This document shows, one piece after another, positions 40,747-47,777 of a DNA stretch of 54,673 nucleotides. The notes beneath the pieces are model-generated. The model saw only the letters and a list, made by a program, of their open reading frames with translations, had not been told where the DNA came from and made no database searches. Location of the stretch: positions 40,425 through 95,097 of the forward strand of contig JAPCJR010000007.1 in assembly GCA_027886865.1 (NCBI GenBank), written 5' to 3'. Numbering within the stretch: the stretch's first letter is position 1; every line of letters starts with the position of its first letter. The position numbers were made by a program, and so were the translations under genes. This DNA is from Nitrososphaerota archaeon (GTDB lineage Archaea; Thermoproteota; Nitrososphaeria; Nitrososphaerales; UBA183).

Positions 40747-41151
40747 ATGGGTTCCCCCACCCTGTCGGCCATTGTAGAATCTGTCTCAAATTTGGCACCT
40801 AAACACGCCAGCGAGAAGATTCGCATGATGATCAAGAGACGTATGACCGTGTCCAAGCGACAGGGCACCTGGTTCAGACTCAACGTGCAGGAAAGGTCCA
40901 TTATCAACCTGGCTTTGAGCCTGAATGTCAGCTTCAAGAGCCTTGAGTTGCTGCGGGCCATCGTCTCAATTATGAAGAGACTGCAACAATTGAGCAACAA
41001 GTCGTTCGGGCAGCTGTTTCGGGGGACCAAAATCGCACTGGCCTTCTCGGAGGCCGCCGTGAACTGGGGCTACGCCGCCGCAAAGAGCTGGCGGTCCGAT
41101 GCGACCTATATCGCCTTCCTGGGCGAGTTCTGCCAACCGGTAAGACTCTAA
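40747..41151 (+). CDS. Hypothetical basic helical protein
   Basis: 134 residues, helical and basic (IRMMIKRRMTVSKRQGTWFRLNVQERSIINLALSL in pattern). No recognised family. The TATA box at leaderless spacing supports expression. It lies before the glycan cluster but its function cannot be tied to it. Confidence 0.55.
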   Translation: MGSPTLSAIVESVSNLAPKHASEKIRMMIKRRMTVSKRQGTWFRLNVQERSIINLALSLNVSFKSLELLRAIVSIMKRLQQLSNKSFGQLFRGTKIALAFSEAAVNWGYAAAKSWRSDATYIAFLGEFCQPVRL

Positions 41152-41168
41152 GCTCGAACAGCAAAACC

Positions 41169-41174
41169 AAGGAG
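41169..41174 (+). promoter_or_regulatory. Shine-Dalgarno site deciding a CTG start
   Basis: AAGGAG, ten nt before CTG 41185 and 19 nt before GTG 41194; favours initiation at the unusual CTG. Confidence 0.5.
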
Positions 41175-41184
41175 AGTCAGTGAC

Positions 41185-41895
41185 CTGAAAGCAGTGATAC
41201 TAGCGGGAGGACCGGGAACGAGGATGCGGCCCCTGACCTATGTGATACCCAAGGTGCTTCTTCCCATCGCCGGTAAGCCGCTTCTTGAGAGGACCATAGT
41301 CTACCTGAAGTCGTACGGGGTGACCGAGTTCGTGGTCTGCGTGGCCTATCTGAAGAAGCAGATCATGGAAGCCTTCGGCGACGGCGCCGAGCTGGGTGTG
41401 AGAATCGACTATGCGGAGGCCGATTCCCCGCTGGGGACCGCAGGTCAGCTGAAGACGGCTGAGCGATTCATAGACGGTACCTTCCTTGCGATGAACGGCG
41501 ACATCGTCACTTCGCTGAACATCCGAAACCTGCTCGAGACCCATCAGAGGCTCGGAGGAGTGGGTACCATCGCCCTCAAGAAATACGAGGTCAAGGTGCC
41601 GTACGGCTTCATCACTACCGACGAACACGGTGCAATAACGAAGTTCGAGGAGAAGCCGACGTTCAGCTTCATGGCGAACGCCGGCGTGTACATACTCGAG
41701 CCGCAGGTCCTCGCCACAATCCCGGCCGGGAGGGCGTCAAGCCTTGAGACAGAGGTCTTCCCGCTCCTAATCTCCGGCGGCAAGCGAATGAACTCGTACT
41801 TTGAAGACGCCGACTGGGCCGACGTCGGATCGATGACCGATTTCGAGCGCGTCAACGACGAAGCCCTCAGCAAGTACCTCGAGCACACCGGGTAG
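41185..41895 (+). CDS. Sugar-nucleotide pyrophosphorylase (NDP-glucose/mannose type)
   Basis: 236 residues if read from CTG 41185, giving LKAVILAGGPGTRMRPLT; a GTG at 41194 would start inside the conserved strand. AAGGAG at 41169-41174, ten nt before the CTG, supports the longer form. Motifs: LAGGPGTRMRPLT (nucleotide loop), PKVLLPIAGKPLL, NGDIVTSLN (metal Asp), FEEKP, and a C-terminal DADWADVGSMTDFERVN. It activates a hexose-1-phosphate, likely for the surface-glycan genes that follow. The nucleotide and sugar are not determinable. Confidence 0.85.
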   Translation: MKAVILAGGPGTRMRPLTYVIPKVLLPIAGKPLLERTIVYLKSYGVTEFVVCVAYLKKQIMEAFGDGAELGVRIDYAEADSPLGTAGQLKTAERFIDGTFLAMNGDIVTSLNIRNLLETHQRLGGVGTIALKKYEVKVPYGFITTDEHGAITKFEEKPTFSFMANAGVYILEPQVLATIPAGRASSLETEVFPLLISGGKRMNSYFEDADWADVGSMTDFERVNDEALSKYLEHTG

Positions 41896-41905
41896 TCGTT
41901 GTCAG

Positions 41906-42115
41906 TTGAAGCAAGTCCTAGTGGTCGCGATAAGCCTGGTAGCGTTCGTCATCCCGAACTTAATCGGGCTGGGAGTATGGGTCCTGGGAGACGGGCTTCC
42001 AACCCTTCTTCACTCTCTGACGGCGATCCTGAGCTGGGTCGTCTCCTTCGGGGTGAGCTCCCTGCTGTTCTGGAAGCTCGTGCAGGGCGCCATCGGGAAC
42101 CGTGTGACGTCATGA
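41906..42115 (+). CDS. Small two-span membrane protein in the glycan operon
   Basis: 69 residues from a TTG. Two hydrophobic segments (VLVVAISLVAFVIPNLIGLGV and LTAILSWVVSFGVSSLLFW). Its stop overlaps the next gene's ATG (ATGA), so it is coupled to the GlcNAc-1-P transferase; it may be an accessory subunit. No family recognised. Confidence 0.6.
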   Translation: MKQVLVVAISLVAFVIPNLIGLGVWVLGDGLPTLLHSLTAILSWVVSFGVSSLLFWKLVQGAIGNRVTS

Positions 42116-43098
42116 GCACGAACGAACTTGTCGTCCTGGGGGTCGCGGGAGGAGTGACAGCCATCGTCTCCTACACGTCCGCGCGTTATCTGTCCAGAAA
42201 GTTCGTCAAGATGGGGATAACAGGAAACGACATCCACAAGCAAGGGAGGCCTGTGACCGCAGAGATGGGCGGAATCTCCGTGCTTCTCGGGCTGCTGGTT
42301 GGCACTTCAATCATCATCATCGGAAGTGAAGATCCCATGGCTCCCTTCGTCGCCGGGATCGCAACGGTAGCCGGCGCGAGCCTTGTCGGCGTGGCCGACG
42401 ACATTACCAACATGCGGCAGAGGTACAAGCCGTTCCTCATCGCGGCGACGGCCATCCCGCTCATGTACGTTCTGTGGAGCAGGGGAAGCATACCGGTGCC
42501 TCCGTTCGGCGCCCTGCCCCTCGGGATCGTATATCCGCTCGCCGTCGTCCCGCTCGCAATTGCGATTTCCGCCAACTTCAGCAACATGCTGGCGGGCTTC
42601 AATGGCCTAGAGGCCGGCTCAGCGGCGATAGCCATAGGGGCGCTGACGTTCCTTGCCGCCGCCGAGGGGAGCTACGTCGCCGCTGCGATCGGTGTCATAC
42701 TAACGTGTGGATTCGTCGGATTCTTGAAACTCAACTGGTATCCGTCCAAGATATTCCCGGGCGACACCGGAACTCTGATGGCGGGCGCAGGCATAGCGAC
42801 AATCGCCCTCTTGGCCGGTCTCGAGTTCGCGGCGATAGTGGTGAGCATACCGGCCGGGATTGATTTCACCCTCAAGATGGCCACGAAGAAACCCTTCGGA
42901 GGCAGGTTCCTCTTCGGAAACACCACAGTCGACGAGCAAGGGTACCTGAAGCCTCCTTCCTATCCCGCACTGGTCCATGCTTTCATGAGGGCTGGACCAC
43001 TCACCGAGCGAGGCTTGGTGCGTTCGGTGCTGGGCATGCAGACGGTCTACGCCGCGTTGGCGATAGCCGTGACGCTACTCGGATGGTCATTACAATGA
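42112..43098 (+). CDS. GlcNAc-1-phosphate transferase family (Alg7/MraY/AglH-like)
   Basis: 328 residues, about ten membrane helices, from the ATG at 42112. Motifs: DIHKQGRPVTAEMGGISVL (opening loop of polyprenyl-phosphate HexNAc-1-P transferases), GVADDITNMRQRYKPFL (Asp pair for Mg), FSNMLAGFNGLEAGSAAIA, and KIFPGDTGTLMAGAG. It starts lipid-linked glycan assembly by moving a sugar phosphate onto a dolichol phosphate. The stop overlaps the next gene's ATG at 43095. A longer frame from 41899 is not supported. Confidence 0.92.
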   Translation: MSTNELVVLGVAGGVTAIVSYTSARYLSRKFVKMGITGNDIHKQGRPVTAEMGGISVLLGLLVGTSIIIIGSEDPMAPFVAGIATVAGASLVGVADDITNMRQRYKPFLIAATAIPLMYVLWSRGSIPVPPFGALPLGIVYPLAVVPLAIAISANFSNMLAGFNGLEAGSAAIAIGALTFLAAAEGSYVAAAIGVILTCGFVGFLKLNWYPSKIFPGDTGTLMAGAGIATIALLAGLEFAAIVVSIPAGIDFTLKMATKKPFGGRFLFGNTTVDEQGYLKPPSYPALVHAFMRAGPLTERGLVRSVLGMQTVYAALAIAVTLLGWSLQ

Positions 43099-44438
43099 AC
43101 GTCGATATCAAACCAGCCAAGACCCGCCAGATAAAGAAAATCTGGGTGGCGATGAGCACGCCATTCCAGGCCAACTTCTTCGCGCCCCTGATCGAAGAGC
43201 TTCAGGACGAGTACGAATTCTTCGTCACGGTGCGAGAACACGACGGGATCGGTTCGATTCTGAAAGCGAAGAAGATAGACTACGTGACCACCGGGAAGCA
43301 CGGCGGAAAGCGCCTCGAGAACAAGCTGGAGGCCTACGCGCAGACGATCCAGATGATGCTTCCTCTGATAGAGAAGGAGAAGCCCGACCTGTTGCTCACG
43401 GAGAGGTGGCCCGAGGCCGTGCGCGTCGCTTTCGGGCTGAACATCCCCTCCTGGGCGATCTTCTACGACGAGAGGGAGAAGCATGTCAATCAGATGGTCT
43501 TCCCTCTCGCCAGCAAGATCTTCGTGCCTCGTTTCTACACATTCCAGGAGCTGTATCAGAACGGGGTCACCGACCTGGACAAGATAGTCTGGTTCAACGG
43601 GTTCCACACCGGGTACTTGAAAGACGCGACGATAAGCCAGGAGAATCCGTTCAAGAAGATCGGGATAGACAATCGGGTAGTCTTCGTCCGGCCGGAGCCT
43701 GAGTTCGCCAGCTTCTTCCCCAACTACCAGCCCATCCTGGAGAAATCCGTCGAGCTGATAGCCAAGGACAGCGACTGCACGGTAGCGGTACTTCCGCGTA
43801 CCGAGAAACAGCGCCTGCACTATTCGAGGCTTGAGAAGGTCACTGTGATAGACTCGTCGTTCCACGATAGCCCCGTGGCGCACGCAGACGTGGCCCTCGG
43901 AGCCGCCGAGACCATGCTCATGGAGGCCTTCGTCCTCGGGAAGCCGGCAGTCAGCGCGATCTACTGGGAGCCCTCAAAGCCGGTGTTGGAGCTCCACCGC
44001 TACATCCCTCATTCCACCGACCCCGGCCAGATTGCCAGATACGTGGACGACTACCTGGGCGACGGAGCGAGCAAGACGTTCAGCGACAAGGCCTCGCTGA
44101 TAGTCAAGGCCATGGACAACCCCGTGAGGCTGATGATAGACGAGATACGACGGATCGACGAGGTTACGCACGGGGACGTCGTGCTGAAGAGAAGGTCCAA
44201 GATGGAGATCCGGATCGACATAATACAGGCCTCCTCCATGCGGCCCCTGCGACCGACGCACATAATGAAGGCGGCGAACATTTCCTACAACGAACTCAAG
44301 GTGATCATCGACGACCTCGAAAGAAGAGGGCTCATACAGGTCGAGACAACACTCGGTGGCAAGTACTACCAGTCCACTAGCGACGGCCTGAGGGTGCTGG
44401 AGGACTACAAGCGCTTCAAAGACAGGCTTTTCGAGTGA
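43095..44438 (+). CDS. DUF354 (GT-B-like) protein fused to a winged-helix domain
   Basis: 447 residues. N-terminal ~360: DUF354, GT-B-like fold related to UDP-GlcNAc epimerases/transferases (IWVAMSTPFQANFFAPLIEEL, LLLTERWPEAVRVAFGLNIPSWAIFYDE, VVFVRPEPEFASFFP, DVALGAAETMLMEAFVLGKPAVS). C-terminal ~80: an archaeal winged helix of the type MRPLRPTHIMKAANISYNEL ... DDLERRGLIQV ... YYQSTSDGLRVLEDY. The start at 43095 (ATGA overlap) is preferred over 43083. The fusion suggests sugar-nucleotide sensing or regulation of the cluster; inference only. Confidence 0.8.
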   Translation: MNVDIKPAKTRQIKKIWVAMSTPFQANFFAPLIEELQDEYEFFVTVREHDGIGSILKAKKIDYVTTGKHGGKRLENKLEAYAQTIQMMLPLIEKEKPDLLLTERWPEAVRVAFGLNIPSWAIFYDEREKHVNQMVFPLASKIFVPRFYTFQELYQNGVTDLDKIVWFNGFHTGYLKDATISQENPFKKIGIDNRVVFVRPEPEFASFFPNYQPILEKSVELIAKDSDCTVAVLPRTEKQRLHYSRLEKVTVIDSSFHDSPVAHADVALGAAETMLMEAFVLGKPAVSAIYWEPSKPVLELHRYIPHSTDPGQIARYVDDYLGDGASKTFSDKASLIVKAMDNPVRLMIDEIRRIDEVTHGDVVLKRRSKMEIRIDIIQASSMRPLRPTHIMKAANISYNELKVIIDDLERRGLIQVETTLGGKYYQSTSDGLRVLEDYKRFKDRLFE

Positions 44439-44748
44439 GGCCGAACGCCATGCGGGGCGGTCGGGCTCGCCGTGAGCGGGACGCTGCCGGAACGTTCACC
44501 CCAATGAGATTTTCGCAAGCTGCCGAAAATCACTCAAGAGTGCAGAAAACCCTAGGAACGAAGATGGAGGCGGGGGGTTGCAGAGTGTGTGGAAAGGCTC
44601 TGCAGCCCAAAGGCCAACAGAGCCTTCCCCATAACCCCCCACACACTCAGCGGAAAACCTGCATTTCTCATATTAAGGGTTCTGAAGGTGGAATTCATCG
44701 TTATGTGCTCAGGCTTCATACGCGAACGATGGCCAGTTTCCGCGCGAA
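44439..44748 (+). other. 310-nt non-coding gap with several strong hairpins
   Basis: Contains an 8-bp inverted repeat GATTTTCG/CGAAAATC (44508-44531), ACTC/GAGT (44532-44541), and a long stem: GAGTGTGTGG (44583-44592) with CCACACACTC (44639-44648), enclosing AAGGCTCTG (44594-44602) with CAGAGCCTT (44618-44626). GGGGGGTT (44572-44579) can pair with AACCCCCC (44633-44640) in a competing or pseudoknotted way. A TATA-like ATATTAAG follows near 44670. It may be a small RNA or 5' control element. Confidence 0.5.
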
Positions 44749-45624
44749 ATGACCTCTCTACAGCTCAAAAGGAGGATGAAAGGCGCGGCGATTGAGACAG
44801 CTAGGGTCTCTACGTCCATCGGAGCGGGTTTCGTGTCTAAACAGCTTCTCGCGCCCATCAAGATAGAGTACGATGCGCCAGGTGCTCCAGGGGCGCTCTA
44901 TCCCGGCAAGAAAAAGGCGGCCGCGTGCGTCTCCATCGACTTCGACGTGACATATGACGACAGGTTCGAGCCCAACCGGACCGGGACGAGAGCACTTCTG
45001 GAGCTGTCCGAGGAGTATGGCGTGCCGCTCACTTGGGCGATCTGCGGGATGACCGCAGAAGCCGATAAGGAGAGTTATGGGCGAATCCTGAGCTCTCCGG
45101 CCAGAAAGGAGATAGGAATCCATACCTATTCGCACATCGACGCACTAAAATGCGACGCTGACCAGTTCGAGAAGGACATCACCAAGTGCTTGGACGCGCT
45201 CCACCTGGAATCCCCTCCGCCGACCTTCATCTTCCCCTGGAACAGGGAGAATCACTTTCCCGTCCTCCGGAGGCTGGGCTTCAAGACTTACAGGGGAAAG
45301 TATAGGGCCGTCGGGGCCCCCGCCCTCCATGAGGGCCTTTTCAACATCAGGCCGGTCTACTACGTGGACCAAAAGTCCTTCGGGGCGCAGTCGCTGATGA
45401 ACAAGTACGCAGACCTGTGCGTGAGCGCCTCCTCGGTGTTCCACCTCTGGACCCACCCCTGGAGCATCGTCATGCAAGGGGGAAAGGGCCCGATGCTGGA
45501 CACGCTAAGACCGGTTTTCAGCCATTTACAAAAGATGAGCGACGCGGGCGACCTGGCGCTCTGCACTATGGGCGAGCTGGCCGAGCACTTTCAGCTCGCT
45601 GCCGCATCCGGACTGGGAAAGTAG
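44749..45624 (+). CDS. Polysaccharide deacetylase (NodB-like)
   Basis: 291 residues. CVSIDFDVTYDD (metal and catalytic Asp), GVPLTWAICG, GIHTYSHIDAL (metal His pair), TFIFPWNRENH, and HLWTHPWSIV make a carbohydrate esterase 4 fold. No signal peptide is seen, so it probably acts on a lipid-linked or cytosolic sugar. The start at 44749 is the first in-frame ATG; an AGGAGG abuts the next ATG at 44776, so the true start is uncertain. It is upstream of GT4 by three nt. Confidence 0.83.
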   Translation: MTSLQLKRRMKGAAIETARVSTSIGAGFVSKQLLAPIKIEYDAPGAPGALYPGKKKAAACVSIDFDVTYDDRFEPNRTGTRALLELSEEYGVPLTWAICGMTAEADKESYGRILSSPARKEIGIHTYSHIDALKCDADQFEKDITKCLDALHLESPPPTFIFPWNRENHFPVLRRLGFKTYRGKYRAVGAPALHEGLFNIRPVYYVDQKSFGAQSLMNKYADLCVSASSVFHLWTHPWSIVMQGGKGPMLDTLRPVFSHLQKMSDAGDLALCTMGELAEHFQLAAASGLGK

Positions 45625-45627
45625 CGA

Positions 45628-46800
45628 TTGAAGATAGCTCAGGTGAACGTCTTCTTCTATCCGTTCATGGTCGGAGGCGCCGAGTGGTATGTCTACAACA
45701 TATCCCGCGAACTGACCAAGATGGGGCACGAGGTGCACGTCTTCACTGCCGATAAGTACGACGGAACCAAGGCCAAGTCCGAAGAGGTCGTCGAAGGCAT
45801 CACCGTCCACCGCCTACCATTGAGGCTCGACCTCACCTACCGCGTCAAGGTCTGGAACGGCCTCGAGGAGGCCCTCGCCAAAGGGTCGTTCGACGTCATA
45901 CACACCTATGATTACGCCCAGCCGCACAGCAAGGTGGCGATAAGGGCCGGCAGGAAGGCTCACGTCGGCACCGCTCTCACGGTCTTCGACGTCCATTCGA
46001 TGATTCCAAGAACGTGGTACAAGCAGTTCCCGATGAAGATGATGGAGGGTTACCTCGGAAGAGACACGCTTGCCGGCGTTGACAGGATCTTAGTCAGAGC
46101 CCCGACCCTGGTCCCTCGCCTCATCGAGCTCGGGGGGAAGGAGGACAGGATACTGATCACTCCGTCCGGTATCAGGGACGAATCACTCGGCGTCTTCGAC
46201 GGAGCGGAGTTCAGGAAAAAGCACAGTATCGAGGGTGCACCCCTCGTTCTTTACCTCGGGAGGTTGAACCCGCTCAAGGGGCCTCAATACCTGATCGAGG
46301 CGGCTCCGGCCATACTGAAAGAGTTCCCCAAAGCGTCGTTCGTATTCGTGGGTCCCGACCAATCCGGGTATGTGAAGCCACTGCAGGAGCGGGCCGCGAA
46401 GCTCGGAATCGGCTCCCGCGTTCATTTCCCCGGGCCCATATACGACTTCGAGGAGAAGATGCAGGCGTACGCCTCTTCAGATGTCTTCGTCCTGCCTACC
46501 GCGTTCGAGGGCACGAGTCAGGCCATATTCGAGGCGATGGCGCAGGGTAAGCCAGTGGTGGCAACAAGGGTCGGCGGCATCCCATCTCAGCTCACGGACG
46601 GTGAGGAAGGGTTCCTCGTCGAGCACGCCGATCCGGGGGCCCTCGCTGCCAAGGTGATAGAGGTCCTGAAGACGCCGGGTCTGGCCAGTGAGATGGGCAA
46701 GAAGGGCAGACAGAAGGTCGAGGCCCACCGTTACTCAATACTCGCCTCTAACCTCGTCAAGATATATCAACAGGTCTCGGAGGATGGGCGCAGCAATTGA
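45628..46800 (+). CDS. GT4-family glycosyltransferase
   Basis: 390 residues from a TTG. GGAEWYVYNISRELTKMGHEVHVFTA is the acceptor-side loop; VLYLGRLNPLKGPQYLIEAAP and VFVLPTAFEGTSQAIFEAMAQGKPVVATRVGG (E-x7-E) are the donor-site motifs of retaining GT-B enzymes. It adds a sugar to the growing glycan; donor and linkage unknown. The stop overlaps the next TTG. Confidence 0.9.
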   Translation: MKIAQVNVFFYPFMVGGAEWYVYNISRELTKMGHEVHVFTADKYDGTKAKSEEVVEGITVHRLPLRLDLTYRVKVWNGLEEALAKGSFDVIHTYDYAQPHSKVAIRAGRKAHVGTALTVFDVHSMIPRTWYKQFPMKMMEGYLGRDTLAGVDRILVRAPTLVPRLIELGGKEDRILITPSGIRDESLGVFDGAEFRKKHSIEGAPLVLYLGRLNPLKGPQYLIEAAPAILKEFPKASFVFVGPDQSGYVKPLQERAAKLGIGSRVHFPGPIYDFEEKMQAYASSDVFVLPTAFEGTSQAIFEAMAQGKPVVATRVGGIPSQLTDGEEGFLVEHADPGALAAKVIEVLKTPGLASEMGKKGRQKVEAHRYSILASNLVKIYQQVSEDGRSN

Positions 46801-47777
46801 AACTCGACGGCGCCAAGATACTAGTAACCGGCGGCGCTGGATTCATCGGCTCCCATCTCACGGAGAGTCTCCTGGAGATGGGCGCGTTCGTCACGGTCTA
46901 CGACAAGTTCGACAAGTTCTATGCTGGGAAGGAAGCGAACCTGTCAGAGGCCTCAAAGCTACCAAGGTTCCGACTGGTCAATGGGAACATCCTCGACCTG
47001 GATAGTCTGGATTCCACCATGGCCGACACCGACGTGGTCTTTCATCTGGCGGGCCAGGCAGGAATCGGCTTCAGCATCGAGCATCCCGTAGAGGTCAACA
47101 GTGTGAACGTCGACGGAACGCTCAACGTGCTTTCACTGGCCAGGAAGCACGGTGTCAAGAGGGTCGTGAATGTCTCTTCCTCCTCTATCTTCGGGGAGCC
47201 AGAGTACCTCCCCATCGACGAGAAGCATCCTACGAACCCAACCTCTCCTTATGGGGTATCGAAGCTAGCGGCGGAGCAGTACGCCCGCGCTTTCAGCAGG
47301 GTCTATGGTATCTATGTGGTCTCGCTTCGCTATTTCTCCGTCTACGGACCTCGAGGCCGTCCCGACCAGGTGATACACAGGTTCGCAAAGGGCCTTGCGG
47401 AGGGCAGAGCTCCGGTGATCCAGGGCGATGGCTCCCACACGCGGGACTTCACCTATGTCACGGATATCGTCGATGCGACCATCCTGGCTGCCGAGAGCGA
47501 GGGTCTGGGGGGCGAGGTCTTCAACATCGGCTTCGGGTCCAGGACCTCGATCTCAGAGTTGGCGGAAAAGCTCATTCAGCTCATGGAGCCGGGCGGAAAG
47601 ATATCACCAAAGTATGTGGAGGAAGGTAAGGGCGAGTTCCCACACACGCAGGCGAGCAACGAAAAGGCGAGGAAGCTCCTCCACTGGGAGCCAAAGGTGA
47701 GCCTCGACGAAGGACTGAAGCTGTTCGTCGACTGGTACAGGACGTCTACCAACGTCGCGGTGAGCGAGATCTCTTGA
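46797..47777 (+). CDS. NAD-dependent sugar-nucleotide epimerase/dehydratase (extended SDR)
   Basis: 326 residues from a TTG overlapping the previous stop. ILVTGGAGFIGSHL is the NAD motif; SSSSIFGE gives the catalytic Ser region and YGVSKLAAEQY the Tyr/Lys pair; RYFSVYGPRGRPD is typical of UDP-glucose/GlcNAc 4-epimerases. The length fits. It provides a modified sugar nucleotide for the cluster. The stop overlaps the next TTG. Confidence 0.9.
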   Translation: MKLDGAKILVTGGAGFIGSHLTESLLEMGAFVTVYDKFDKFYAGKEANLSEASKLPRFRLVNGNILDLDSLDSTMADTDVVFHLAGQAGIGFSIEHPVEVNSVNVDGTLNVLSLARKHGVKRVVNVSSSSIFGEPEYLPIDEKHPTNPTSPYGVSKLAAEQYARAFSRVYGIYVVSLRYFSVYGPRGRPDQVIHRFAKGLAEGRAPVIQGDGSHTRDFTYVTDIVDATILAAESEGLGGEVFNIGFGSRTSISELAEKLIQLMEPGGKISPKYVEEGKGEFPHTQASNEKARKLLHWEPKVSLDEGLKLFVDWYRTSTNVAVSEIS

